Assembly: GCA_964466055.1 (NCBI GenBank)
Contig: CAYXLW010000007.1
Location: 5,787-69,786 of the forward strand
Length of the DNA: 64,000 nt
Direction: 5' to 3'
Source: CAYXLW01 sp964466055
GTDB lineage: Bacteria > Patescibacteriota > Gracilibacteria > GCA-2401425
In this document: piece by piece, positions 18,629 through 28,080 of the stretch
How the letters are laid out: the number at the start of each line of letters is the position of its first letter
Position numbering within the stretch: position 1 is the first letter of the stretch
Position numbers and translations under genes: made by a program
The notes under the pieces: generated by a model
Database searches by the model: none
Told to the model about the DNA's origin: nothing
The model's input: the letters and a program-made list of their open reading frames with translations, nothing else

Positions 18629-20398
18629 TTATTTATTTAAAACCTCAATCTCCATTTCAAGTTCCACCCACTCTTTCTCTTTTTCAGAAATTTCATTCTC
18701 CACTTCATGCAAACGTCTATTTTTGCTTTCTGAATAATCATTAAAATTTTCTTCAAACCAAATCAATAATTCTTTTTTTTCATTCTCAAGCTGGGAGATA
18801 TCCTTTTCTAATATTACTAGTCTTTTTTTTGCCTCTTTAATCTTCATTCTCACTTGCTCTCTGTTATTTTTTATTAATTCCATGTCTACCTCTTTAGCTA
18901 AGCCCAAATATTCTTCAATATCTCTTTGTAGATGATATACATATTCTTCATAGTTATGACTATAACTTCTGATTTTTTTATTTTTCACTTCAATAATTCC
19001 TGTGGCTACAATCTCTACAAAAGTTCGATTATGACTCACAAATAACGCTGTTACATTGGACTTTTGAAGAGCTAGAGCTAAGGCTTCAACTGTTTCAAAA
19101 TCTAAATGATTCGTAGGTTCATCAAGTAGAAGTACATCGTTTTTCTGTAACAATATTTCTGCTAAACAAAGTCTAGCTTTTTCTCCTCCACTCAAAATAG
19201 GAATTTTCTTTTTTAATTCACTATTTTTAAACAAAAAATTCCCTGCCATTTTAAATATTTCCTGTTCTGAAGTATCGGTTGGAGCTTTATTTTTTAAATA
19301 TTCTTCTACTGTTTTATCAACATTTAAAGTAGCTGGAATATGTTGAGCATAGTAAGCAATTTTGATATTATGTCCCCATTTAATATTACCTGAAAGTTTA
19401 TTAATTTCACCAGAAATTGTTTTTAATAGAGTTGTTTTTCCTTGTCCATTATCACCAAGAACCGCAATTTTTTGACCTCTTTCAATATTCAAATTATCAC
19501 ACTTGGCTACTAATTTATCGTAATAACCAATTTCTAAACCTTCAATTTCAAGAGCAATTCCCTTTTTATCTTCAATACGTGGGATATTAATATTTGTTGT
19601 ACTCAAAGGATGCGTAATATCAATGGTTTTAAGTCTTCCGATTTGTTTCATTTTTGATTTTGCCTGAGATGCTTTACTAGCTTTTGCTCCGAATCTATCT
19701 ATAAATTTTTGTAAGTGTTTTTTCTTTTGTTCAACATTTACATTTTGCTTATTGATTAATGTGATTTGCTCTTCTTTATATATTAAATATTCTTCGATTG
19801 GACGAGGAAACAAGATTGTTTTTCCTTGATCAATTTCTAAAGTTTCATTGCAAGTTCTTTTTATAAACTCACGGTCATGAGAAATTAAAAGTATGCTTCC
19901 CCTGAAATTATGTAAAAATTTTTCTAATAATATCTGAGTAGAAAGATCCAAATAATTAGTTGGCTCATCTAATAGTAATAAATTTGGTTCTTGTAAAAGC
20001 ATTGCAATTAGCTTAACTCTCATTTGATAACCTCCTGCTAATGAAACTATTTTTGCATCTAGCATTTCATTTTTTATTTGGAAACTTCCTGCAATTTTCC
20101 CACATTCCCAGTCTTCCTTTGTGCTTGATCTTATTAAATAATCAACAACATTTTCATCTTCTTCAAAATCATTATGTTGTGTCAAATAGCCAATTCTAGT
20201 ATTTTCATGAATATTAATGCTTCCTTTGTCATAATCTTCAATACCAGCAATGATTTTAAACAAAGTCGATTTTCCTGCTCCGTTTCTTCCAATTACACCA
20301 ATTTTTTGTCTATCATTAACTACTAATTCAGTATTATCCAAAATAATTTGTGTATTATAAGATTTAGATAAGCCGTTAATTTGTAGTAGGGCTGTCAT
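18629..20398 (-). CDS. ABC-F family ATPase (translation factor type)
   Basis: 589 residues with two ABC domains and no membrane segments. The first has Walker A GRNGAGKST (about residues 37-45), signature LAGGYQMRVKL and LLLLDEPTNYLDLS. The second has GDNGQGKTT, LSGGEKARLCLAE and VLLLDEPTNHLDFE. Between them lies the charged linker (KQNVNVEQKKKHLQKFIDRF), and a C-terminal coiled coil (KMKIKEAKKRLVILEKDISQLENE) resembles Uup/EttA-type arms. ABC-F proteins act on the ribosome to rescue stalls or confer drug tolerance; the subtype is not resolved. Confidence 0.9.
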   Translation of the reverse strand: MTALLQINGLSKSYNTQIILDNTELVVNDRQKIGVIGRNGAGKSTLFKIIAGIEDYDKGSINIHENTRIGYLTQHNDFEEDENVVDYLIRSSTKEDWECGKIAGSFQIKNEMLDAKIVSLAGGYQMRVKLIAMLLQEPNLLLLDEPTNYLDLSTQILLEKFLHNFRGSILLISHDREFIKRTCNETLEIDQGKTILFPRPIEEYLIYKEEQITLINKQNVNVEQKKKHLQKFIDRFGAKASKASQAKSKMKQIGRLKTIDITHPLSTTNINIPRIEDKKGIALEIEGLEIGYYDKLVAKCDNLNIERGQKIAVLGDNGQGKTTLLKTISGEINKLSGNIKWGHNIKIAYYAQHIPATLNVDKTVEEYLKNKAPTDTSEQEIFKMAGNFLFKNSELKKKIPILSGGEKARLCLAEILLQKNDVLLLDEPTNHLDFETVEALALALQKSNVTALFVSHNRTFVEIVATGIIEVKNKKIRSYSHNYEEYVYHLQRDIEEYLGLAKEVDMELIKNNREQVRMKIKEAKKRLVILEKDISQLENEKKELLIWFEENFNDYSESKNRRLHEVENEISEKEKEWVELEMEIEVLNK

Positions 20399-20490
20399 GT
20401 AATTCAGTTAAAATTGATCATTTATTAATGAATTAAACGATGAAATCACTAATAACATATTTATAATTAATCTAACAAATATATTTTTCA

Positions 20491-20516
20491 ATAAAAAATC
20501 GCTTATTAAAGCGATT
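20491..20516 (-). terminator. Terminator downstream of tRNA-Gly
   Basis: On the minus strand AATCGCTT pairs with AAGCGATT around a 4-nt loop, followed by a T-run (the A-run at 20493-20498 on the plus strand). It lies 11 bp past the tRNA 3' end. Confidence 0.8.
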
Positions 20517-20526
20517 GAACATATTT

Positions 20527-20602
20527 TGGAGCGGGTGATGGGAATCGAACCCACCTTTTCGGCTTGGAAGGCCGAAGTAATAAACCACTATACGACACCC
20601 GC
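20527..20602 (-). tRNA. tRNA-Gly (anticodon TCC)
   Basis: Read on the minus strand: 7-bp acceptor GCGGGTG/CACCCGC, a D-arm, anticodon stem TCGGC/GCCGA with loop CTTCCAA giving anticodon TCC, and T-arm GGTGGGTTCGATTCCCATC. An encoded CCA follows the discriminator T. TCC reads GGA/GGG codons. Confidence 0.95.
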
Positions 20603-20662
20603 ATTCTAAAAGAGCCAACCAATTGTACTTAAAAAAAATCTCTTTTCAAGGTGTTTTTTTTA

Positions 20663-21586
20663 TTACTTTTCCTTGTAAATAATACGATTATTAATTCTTA
20701 AATCAAAATACTCAACTTTAGATTTTTCAATAGAATTAAGAGATTTCTTAAATTTATTAAATTGAGTCTCAATATCTTGGGATAAATCAAACCATAAATT
20801 AAACTGAAACACGTTAAAATGGGCTTCTTTTCCCTTTTTAAAGTAAGAAACATCTTTCACCGCTAAATCAAAATTCCCCAATAATTTTTCCGAAATATTT
20901 TGTATTTTTTTAATATGATCTGATGGAATAATATTTTCGCCAATAACAGGAAAATCTTCCAATGTGTCCATATAAATAATTTTAGAAAAAGGCTTTGTAT
21001 CGGTATTAGGATAAGAAATATTCCCTATATTATTTATAATATATTCTTGAGATACAATTTCAGGAAGTTTATCTTTCTCTTCTTTTTTAATATTTATCTT
21101 AACTGATGCAAAAACTGGATAAGTTCTTACATTAGCAATAATTGTATTAGGTAGCTCTTTTTCAATAGTAGTGTCCTTTATGTGTTCAAATTTATCTTCA
21201 AAAAACTTAAGTATGTCAGATTTGTTAAGTAAAAAAATATTCTTTCCTAAGGTTTCACTAGAAAGAAATACTTGAATTTTTGAAGTATCAACACCAATAT
21301 TATCTCTATTTACTTCAATATTTTGAACTTTGAAAAAGGGAGAAAAGAATAAAATAATGACAATGATTAACAATATTATAAAAATAAAAATTCTTTTATA
21401 TGATAATATTTTCCTAAAAGATCTTCTTTTTAAAGAGTCCATTTTGGCATAAGAATGAACATGGTTTTTCTTTAAGTGAGAGGTAAAAGCAACTCTCCTT
21501 AAATATGGAGAACGTTTTTTAAATAATGGGAATATTGGCATATATTTTATAAATAGATAGTAGGGGATAGAAATTTTAAGAATCAT
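20663..21586 (-). CDS. FtsQ/DivIB-like division protein with POTRA domain
   Basis: 307 residues. A basic cytoplasmic N-terminus and one transmembrane segment (about residues 68-86, IFIFIILLIIVIILFF) precede a POTRA-like domain starting FFKVQNIEVNR and running to TTIEKELPNTIIANVRTYPVFASV. That type II topology is typical of FtsQ. The end YFDLRINNRIIYK resembles the FtsQ beta-domain VDLRF..RV strand. An insertion around residues 165-215 is longer than usual. The start could also be the Met at 21541. It lies away from ftsA/ftsZ and follows a membrane protein gene by 37 bp. Confidence 0.68.
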   Translation of the reverse strand: MILKISIPYYLFIKYMPIFPLFKKRSPYLRRVAFTSHLKKNHVHSYAKMDSLKRRSFRKILSYKRIFIFIILLIIVIILFFSPFFKVQNIEVNRDNIGVDTSKIQVFLSSETLGKNIFLLNKSDILKFFEDKFEHIKDTTIEKELPNTIIANVRTYPVFASVKINIKKEEKDKLPEIVSQEYIINNIGNISYPNTDTKPFSKIIYMDTLEDFPVIGENIIPSDHIKKIQNISEKLLGNFDLAVKDVSYFKKGKEAHFNVFQFNLWFDLSQDIETQFNKFKKSLNSIEKSKVEYFDLRINNRIIYKEK

Positions 21587-21623
21587 CCCCTAACGCTTCC
21601 TTATCAGGTGGATTTTGAAAGGA

Positions 21624-22184
21624 TTATTCTTCATTTATTCTTGATAAGCTCATTACAAGAAATGCTATAACAGGAAGAGCAAACCATAAATTATAATTTA
21701 GTATCATTGCTTTTACTAAATAAGATTGATTGTACATGTTGGCAATGTTTGATTCTGTAATAGGTATTCCTCCCATAATAAATGATGATCCAGATGAAAA
21801 GACTAAAATTGCAGATATAATAAGGGTAGCGCTTAACATTCCAAAGAAAAGGGTAATAAAAAATTCAAGTATTCCCTCAGATCTTTCCATATTAATTTCA
21901 AAAGATCCTTTTAAAGAAAAAGTTATCATAAATATTATAAATAAAGCTATTTTTACAACTATTAAAGCTGGTGTATGCCCATTAAATGAAAAAACTTGAA
22001 TTATTGGATTTGTGGAAGTGAGAAATGTATTAATTATATTTCCAATTGCATCAGCTGAAAGTATTGAAATATAACTAGAAAGTACTAACTTCACGGTATG
22101 AGATTTCCCTATTATAAAGCTGTAAGATACAATTATTGTAAAAAAGACAATAATAAAAAGATCCCAAGTAAGAACTATTTGCAT
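21624..22184 (-). CDS. Integral membrane protein of unknown function
   Basis: 186 residues with four or five hydrophobic helices and only short soluble loops. The N-terminal WDLFIIVFFTIIVSYSFIIG faintly recalls CvpA-type proteins, but the match is too weak to assign. It is the promoter-proximal gene of a two-gene unit with the FtsQ-like gene, which suggests an envelope or division role (inference from context only). Divergent from pilB. Confidence 0.5.
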   Translation of the reverse strand: MQIVLTWDLFIIVFFTIIVSYSFIIGKSHTVKLVLSSYISILSADAIGNIINTFLTSTNPIIQVFSFNGHTPALIVVKIALFIIFMITFSLKGSFEINMERSEGILEFFITLFFGMLSATLIISAILVFSSGSSFIMGGIPITESNIANMYNQSYLVKAMILNYNLWFALPVIAFLVMSLSRINEE

Positions 22185-22256
22185 CGAAATTTTTTATAAG
22201 CTAAAAATACTCTACATTTTTGAGCCTTGCGTTGCAATAAATTGTTGGTTGAAAAT

Positions 22257-22285
22257 TTGATTTTTTGTTAATTTTTTGGTATAAT
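22257..22285 (+). promoter_or_regulatory. Strong predicted sigma-70 promoter of pilB
   Basis: TTGATT (22257-22262), a 17-nt spacer and TATAAT (22280-22285) with an extended -10 TGG just before it. The GTG start of pilB is 22 bp after the -10, leaving a leader of only about 15 nt without a Shine-Dalgarno motif. Confidence 0.75.
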
Positions 22286-22307
22286 TTAGGGAAATTAAAA
22301 ACAAAAA

Positions 22308-23498
22308 GTGGACGAAGGTAAAAAAACAACCGACATAATAAGTATTATAAATAATATTTTTCATATCGCACTTGTACGTAAAGCAAGTGATATACATATT
22401 GAACCTAAAGAAAAAGAACTCGATGTAAGAATACGTGTTGATGGTGAATTTAGCGAGTTCCATACATTTCCTTTAGAGATTCATCAGCCCGTAGTTACAC
22501 GTATGAAAATGCTTGCAGACTTAAAAATAGATGAGAACAGGCTTCCTCAAGATGGAAAAGCTTCAATAAATATGAATAATGAGGCAATTGATCTTCGTAT
22601 TTCTGTACTTCCCACTATTTATGGAGAAAAGATTTGTATTCGTATACTCCGAGGGGAACAAGAAAAACTAAAATTATCAGATCTTGGTATTTTAGATTAT
22701 GCCTTAAAAAGAATTGAGGAATCCTTGAAAAAAACTTACGGAATTATTTTAGTTACAGGTCCTACGGGAGCTGGTAAAACAACGACTCTTTATGCTATGT
22801 TATCCACTTTTAATCCAAAAGAATACAACATATCTACCTTAGAAGATCCAGTGGAATACAAAATGAAGGACGTAAATCAAAGCCAGGTAAAAAAAGATAT
22901 AGGTTTTGACTTTTCAGACGGGCTTAGGTCTTTAGTTAGGCAGGATCCGGATATTATAATGGTAGGGGAAATCCGTGATAAAGTTACAGCTTCTCTTGCT
23001 ATTGAATCAGCGCTTACTGGGCATTTGGTTTTTTCGACTATTCATACCAACACCGCAGCTGCTACTATCCAAAGACTTCTTAATATGGAGGTTGAAAGAT
23101 ATTTATTGCCCTCAGCCTTAAGAATGATTATGGCGCAAAGACTTACACGTAAAATATGTTCTTTTTGTCAAGAATCATATAAACCTGATGATGTTGTTAT
23201 TAAAAAAATAAAAGAAGAAATTGGTGATGTAATAAATATCAATGAGCAAGAATTACGTCTATATCGTGGGAAAGGATGTAAAAAATGTGGTAATACAGGA
23301 TATGCTGGTCGTATTGCTATTTATGAGATTATGCCTATAAGTAATAAAATTTCAGAAATGATCCTCGAAGGTGCTCCAGCATCAGAGCTTGAAAAACAAG
23401 CTATGAAAGAAGGTATGCTTACAATGAAACAAGATGGATTTGTGAAAATGGTTATGGGGATTACAACAATGGAGGAAGTTTTATCTGTTATCGGATAA
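22308..23498 (+). CDS. pilB: Type IV pilus assembly ATPase PilB (GspE family)
   Basis: 396 residues. The secretion ATPase core is complete: KASDIHIEPKEKELDVRIRVDGEF, Walker A GPTGAGKTTTLYAML (about residues 151-165), the Asp box TLEDPVEYKM, Walker B RQDPDIIMVGEIRD, the His box LTGHLVFSTIHTNTA and a C-terminal four-Cys zinc site (ICSFC...CKKCG). The N-terminal MshEN-type domain of full-length PilB is absent, so the protein is short. Start is GTG at 22308. It powers pilus extension. The next gene, 37 bp on, encodes the PilC partner fused to a phosphatase. Confidence 0.92.
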   Translation: MDEGKKTTDIISIINNIFHIALVRKASDIHIEPKEKELDVRIRVDGEFSEFHTFPLEIHQPVVTRMKMLADLKIDENRLPQDGKASINMNNEAIDLRISVLPTIYGEKICIRILRGEQEKLKLSDLGILDYALKRIEESLKKTYGIILVTGPTGAGKTTTLYAMLSTFNPKEYNISTLEDPVEYKMKDVNQSQVKKDIGFDFSDGLRSLVRQDPDIIMVGEIRDKVTASLAIESALTGHLVFSTIHTNTAAATIQRLLNMEVERYLLPSALRMIMAQRLTRKICSFCQESYKPDDVVIKKIKEEIGDVININEQELRLYRGKGCKKCGNTGYAGRIAIYEIMPISNKISEMILEGAPASELEKQAMKEGMLTMKQDGFVKMVMGITTMEEVLSVIG

Positions 23499-23535
23499 AT
23501 AGTAATTAAATACTGTATCAGAATTAACATTATAT

Positions 23536-26500
23536 ATGTTGAGAAAGACCGAAAAAGAAGGAGATATAAATGTTTCTCGTCAAGCGAGAAGTCTTTTTCG
23601 TGACAATAAATATAAAGAAGTTATAGATTTGTTAAAAAGCGTTGAAAGAAACGAATATTTGAATTCTTTATTTACTAGATCTGGGGATTTATTAAAAGAA
23701 AAAGCAGATAATTTAAATAAAAATATCAAAAAAGAGATAACAGTAAAAAGTAAATCATTTTTTGAGAAGATAATAGAAGAATATAGGGAAAGAAGACTAA
23801 TGAGAGACAAAGGTTCTGAAATTACTACTGAAACAGAAACTATAAAAACAAAAAGAAATGGAAGTGCTTCAAGAAAAACAATTGAAATGAGCCCAATAAA
23901 GAAACTTCTATTTAGAAAGAAACAAGAATCAAAAATACTAAAATCTAGTAAACTTCTTGCTGAAACTCTCGAGAAGAAAGAGATTTTAAAAAATATAGAG
24001 AAAGATAAAAAAAAGTCTAAGGAAGTCTCAGAAATAAAAAAAGAACTTCATGATAATGAGATAAAATTAGCTAAAAATGTTCAAACAAACCTTTTACCCA
24101 AAGTTAGTTCGGATTTACTACCAGGAATGGATTCATTTGTTTATTCATTAGGTTGTGATGAACTATCAGGAGATGTTTTTGATTTTATTACATCTAGTGA
24201 CTATGAAACAATTTTCTATCTTGGAGATGTAACAGGTCATGGAACTGCATCTAGTCTTATAATGACAATGATAAGTTGCTTAACTCATTCAATAGTAAAG
24301 CGTACTATTAACATTGCTACTGCACTTACGACCTTAAATAAAGAAATAAAGCCAAAACTTGCGAAAAATATGTTTACATCAATGGTTATGTGTAAATGGA
24401 ATTCTCCTCTTAGAAAGTTTACATTTGCGGGAGCAGGGCATGAATTTATTCTCCATTATCGCTCTGAAACTCAGGAAGTAGAAAAAATAAGAACAGGAGG
24501 AATTGCCATTGGAATGATTGATGATATATCTAAGCTCGTAAAAGAAAAAGAAATTCTTTTGGAGGATGGAGATATATTGCTTTTATATACAGATGGTCTT
24601 GATGAAGCATGGGATATGAAAAAAGAAAAACTATGGGGGGTAGATCGTATAATCAAAGATCTAAAAGATTATGCTGAACTAGGTTCAGCAAAAGAAATAG
24701 GAGAATTTATATTTAATAATATTAGAAAATTTCAAGGTGGATCTACAATGACGGATGATATGAGTATTATGATTTTCAAAAGAAATGTAGATATTGATGA
24801 GAAAAATATTAAGAATAAATATATTAAAGAACAATTTAAAAAAGACATTCAAAGCAATGAAGCTGTATTAAATACTACAGGAAATGTTAATTCTCAAGAA
24901 TTTAAGGAGAAAAAAAATGAAATTTTAGAGAAGACAATTGCTTTAGCAGGAATATATAAAAATGAAGGTGAGCCATTTAAAGCTTTAGAGCAAGCAAAGA
25001 AAGCTTTAGAATTAGCTCCAAGTGATGATAAAATAAAAAAAATATATAAAGACATAGAATTAGAAATTTTAAGGAAAGAAAAAGAAGGAGGAATAAAATT
25101 CTTATTTAAGAAAGCATCATCTTTATTTGCTAGAAAAATAAAGCAGAAATTTTTCGGATCAGAAGATTCTTATATAAAATCTCTAAATAAAGAAGCAGAA
25201 CGAGCAATAGAATATAATAACATTTTAAAAGCAGAAAGAATTGCCGAAAAAATGAAGCAATTAGATCCAAAAAATAATTTAACTTCAAGTGTTGAAAAAA
25301 ATCTATCACAGGTTAAAAAATTAAATATAGATGCTAACGCACTCGAAAAGTTTTTTGAGTTAAAATTTACCAATAGAAATGAAGATGAGGAAAAAATAAA
25401 AATAGAAGATCAAAATATGGAATTTGAAGGAGCATTCAAAGATTTTTTTAAAAGAAAAAGCGAAGAACAAGAAGTAGGAAATGCAATAGGAAAATCAAGG
25501 TCTATAAATAGCATAATAAGTGGATTAGAAAAACTTGGATCTTTACCGAAACAAAAAGAAAATCTTGATGAAAAATCAGAGGCAAATGAAGAATATAATT
25601 CCTCTAAATTTAAATCTTTTGAAGAAAAAGATTTTCTTGGTTTAATGAAAGTTATTGATGAAAGAAGTGGTTTCAAAAATTTAGATAAAGAGGATAAAAA
25701 GATTGAGGTTTTAGAAACGACAATGAAAGTAGAAGAAACAAATATTAAATGGTTAAGAGGGAGCAGAGAAATTAAAGAGAGAAAAACATATTCTAAAATT
25801 ATGGCTTTTTTAAGCCCTATGAATAGCAAAGATTTATTTATTTTTATTGAAAAATTATCTGCTTTCGTGAAAGCAGGAATACCTATACATGAATCTGTAG
25901 AAATTATACAAGAGCAAGCACAAAATCATGGCTTTATATATGTTTTAGATGAGTTGCTTAAGGCATTGGATTCAGGAAAACTACTTTCACAGGCAATGAA
26001 AAATTTCCCAGAGCAATTTTCAGAGGTGCTTATATATCTTACTCATGCAGGAGAAAAAACAGGATCTTTACCTGTTATTTTGGAGGAGCTTTCGAAAAGA
26101 ATGAAAGAAGATAGAACTATAAGAAAAAGGATAAAAAGTGCTATGATGTATCCTACATTTATTGTTGTTGCTACTGGAGCGATTCTTTCAGGGTTGCTCG
26201 TTTTTGTTGTTCCTAAGCTTTCTAAAATTTATATGGATACTGGAGTAGAATTGCCTAAAGTAACTCAAATCATTATAGTAATGAGTGATTGGCTACAGAA
26301 TAACTGGGCAATGTTTTTAGTGGGATTAACAATAACTATTCTGTGTTTAAAATTTTTTGGGAAAACAGAACTCGGACAAAAAATCTATCATAAATTATTT
26401 TTAAATATTCCTATAGTAAAAAACATTGCTCGGCAAAATAATGTTATGCTTTTCAATAATAATCTTTCTATCCTTCTTAGAAATGGCATACAAATTAGTG

Positions 26501-26880
26501 AGTCTTTAATTACTATTGCTAAAATAGTACCGAATTATTATTACAAAAAAGAAATTTTACATGTAAGAGAAACAATGATTTCTACAGGAAAAAATCTAAC
26601 TGAATCTATGGGGATTGATTTGCCTTTTAATAAAAGAAAAGACCTTTTTCCTTCAGAGGTTTTACAAACATTAAGCATTGGTGAACACACAGGGACGCTT
26701 GCAAAAATGCTTAAGTCTACAGGTGAAATGTATCAAGAAGATCTAAAAAATACTGTATCCTCACTTTCCGATCTATTGCAACCAATCCTTATGGTTTTTG
26801 TTGGTTTAATGGTTGCTACTATATTGATGGCGATTATGTTTCCTCTTTTTAATCTTGGTCAGGTGTTGAGGAAGAAATAA
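23536..26880 (+). CDS. Fusion protein: SpoIIE/RsbU-type PP2C phosphatase - TPR linker - PilC/GspF platform
   Basis: 1114 residues in one uninterrupted frame. Residues 1-180 are charged and coiled-coil-like. Residues 180-415 form a PP2C phosphatase of the SpoIIE/RsbU class with all acidic metal motifs: DELSGDVFDF (208-217), GDVTGHGTASSLIM (230-243), FAGAGHEFIL, LYTDGLDEAWD (350-360) and TDDMSIMIF (406-414). Residues 455-515 and 550-580 are TPR-like. Residues 763-1114 are a full PilC/GspF protein with two T2SSF domains (FIEKLSAFVKAGIPI...; FNNNLSILLRNGIQI...) and three membrane helices. PilC anchors the PilB motor in the membrane, and RsbU-type phosphatases signal by dephosphorylating Ser/Thr. 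The join suggests phosphatase control tethered to the pilus base (inference). Co-transcribed with pilB. Confidence 0.9.
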   Translation: MLRKTEKEGDINVSRQARSLFRDNKYKEVIDLLKSVERNEYLNSLFTRSGDLLKEKADNLNKNIKKEITVKSKSFFEKIIEEYRERRLMRDKGSEITTETETIKTKRNGSASRKTIEMSPIKKLLFRKKQESKILKSSKLLAETLEKKEILKNIEKDKKKSKEVSEIKKELHDNEIKLAKNVQTNLLPKVSSDLLPGMDSFVYSLGCDELSGDVFDFITSSDYETIFYLGDVTGHGTASSLIMTMISCLTHSIVKRTINIATALTTLNKEIKPKLAKNMFTSMVMCKWNSPLRKFTFAGAGHEFILHYRSETQEVEKIRTGGIAIGMIDDISKLVKEKEILLEDGDILLLYTDGLDEAWDMKKEKLWGVDRIIKDLKDYAELGSAKEIGEFIFNNIRKFQGGSTMTDDMSIMIFKRNVDIDEKNIKNKYIKEQFKKDIQSNEAVLNTTGNVNSQEFKEKKNEILEKTIALAGIYKNEGEPFKALEQAKKALELAPSDDKIKKIYKDIELEILRKEKEGGIKFLFKKASSLFARKIKQKFFGSEDSYIKSLNKEAERAIEYNNILKAERIAEKMKQLDPKNNLTSSVEKNLSQVKKLNIDANALEKFFELKFTNRNEDEEKIKIEDQNMEFEGAFKDFFKRKSEEQEVGNAIGKSRSINSIISGLEKLGSLPKQKENLDEKSEANEEYNSSKFKSFEEKDFLGLMKVIDERSGFKNLDKEDKKIEVLETTMKVEETNIKWLRGSREIKERKTYSKIMAFLSPMNSKDLFIFIEKLSAFVKAGIPIHESVEIIQEQAQNHGFIYVLDELLKALDSGKLLSQAMKNFPEQFSEVLIYLTHAGEKTGSLPVILEELSKRMKEDRTIRKRIKSAMMYPTFIVVATGAILSGLLVFVVPKLSKIYMDTGVELPKVTQIIIVMSDWLQNNWAMFLVGLTITILCLKFFGKTELGQKIYHKLFLNIPIVKNIARQNNVMLFNNNLSILLRNGIQISESLITIAKIVPNYYYKKEILHVRETMISTGKNLTESMGIDLPFNKRKDLFPSEVLQTLSIGEHTGTLAKMLKSTGEMYQEDLKNTVSSLSDLLQPILMVFVGLMVATILMAIMFPLFNLGQVLRKK

Positions 26881-26933
26881 CTATAAAAAGTTTAAACTTT
26901 GGGGGTTGTTATGATTCTAATTGTAAAATACCT

Positions 26934-27989
26934 TTAATTTAAAACTTCATCCAGTTTTCCACTTATAATAGCTTCTTTTATATCTCTAGAAATTCTTCTT
27001 CCTGTAGACATTGGTTCATTATATCTAAGCCATGTGTATGGTGATCCATTAATATATGGATTTGTTCCAGCAACAATACGTGCAGATATTTCAAAAACAA
27101 AGAAGTTTAAGTTTTGGTCTACAATCATTTCTAGGCAAAATGGACCGAATAAACCTTTAGGAGGTTCTAATTTTTGAGATTCTATTACCGTATTCATCCC
27201 CATTTCCCACACTTTTGGCATAAGTGATTCACGAATAACAATAGGAATATTTCCAGTAATTGTATAAGAGGTGTTTATATCAGAATCTAATTGATCTTTT
27301 GCTGCTATTCTTCCGATTGAATCAGCATTAGATTCATATCTTTTATCAAAAGACATAATTTCAAGTTCTTGTGTAAGTCTAGAATAGAAAAAATGTGCAT
27401 AAATTGGTGCTCCTACAATATACTCTTGAATCGCATAATCTTTTTCAGTTGGATATCCTTCTATTTTTTTAGCAAATTCATCTGGATTTTTTGCAATAAA
27501 ATATCCATGACCTCCTCCTGCTCCATGAAATTTTACAATCACAGGTCTATCAATTTCTGAAGGATTTTTAAAAATTTTAGGAAGATTCACTCCTGCGTTA
27601 CTAAGCCATTCTCTTTCTTTGTTTCTATCAGACTCCCATTTTATAATTGCTCTAGTCCCATAATGCATACAAGATAGATTTTCTACTGCTTCATATCCCA
27701 AATATTCTACTAATGAACCATGAGGTACTAATATTGCATTTTTTTCAACTAATTCTTTTTCTACTTCTTTAAAATCATTCCAGTCAGAAATTTTGATAAT
27801 TTCATCTGCTAGTCCAAATGAAGCATACATTTTTGTTCTTTTTGGCGGTGTAATGCATATTGTTCTAAATCCCTCATCCCTTGCTCCTTTTAAAATTTGT
27901 AATGCTGTATGTGATCCTACGGTTGCAATACAATAATCTTTTGGGTTTTTTGAATTTTGTTTCATTAAATTATATTTAATTTTATTCAT
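26934..27989 (-). CDS. purP: Archaeal-type PurP (FAICAR synthetase, ATP-grasp)
   Basis: 351 residues. It begins in PurP style with YCIATVGSHTALQILKGARDEGFRTICI, then has PHGSLVEYLGYEAVE, the ATP-grasp FHGAGGGHGYFIA loop, EYIVGAPIYAHFFYS, EIMSFDKRYESNADSIGR, PPKGLFGPFCLEMIVD and EISARIVAGTNPY. PurP uses formate and ATP to convert AICAR to FAICAR in archaeal purine synthesis, replacing the folate step of bacterial PurH. Start is ATG at 27989; Met at 27965 is an alternative. No other purine gene is nearby. Likely acquired from archaea or inherited in a minority of bacteria (inference). Confidence 0.85.
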   Translation of the reverse strand: MNKIKYNLMKQNSKNPKDYCIATVGSHTALQILKGARDEGFRTICITPPKRTKMYASFGLADEIIKISDWNDFKEVEKELVEKNAILVPHGSLVEYLGYEAVENLSCMHYGTRAIIKWESDRNKEREWLSNAGVNLPKIFKNPSEIDRPVIVKFHGAGGGHGYFIAKNPDEFAKKIEGYPTEKDYAIQEYIVGAPIYAHFFYSRLTQELEIMSFDKRYESNADSIGRIAAKDQLDSDINTSYTITGNIPIVIRESLMPKVWEMGMNTVIESQKLEPPKGLFGPFCLEMIVDQNLNFFVFEISARIVAGTNPYINGSPYTWLRYNEPMSTGRRISRDIKEAIISGKLDEVLN

Positions 27990-28020
27990 TTTATAACTTT
28001 GATAAGTAATTTACAAATCT

Positions 28021-28046
28021 AAAAAAAAGCTATTTATTAAATAGCT
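28021..28046 (-). terminator. Terminator downstream of ftsZ
   Basis: On the minus strand AGCTATTT pairs with AAATAGCT around a 3-nt loop and is followed by eight T. It lies 35 bp past the ftsZ stop and insulates purP. Confidence 0.85.
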
Positions 28047-28080
28047 CTTTTCTGAAATTTTTTATTGATTTTCTAAATTT

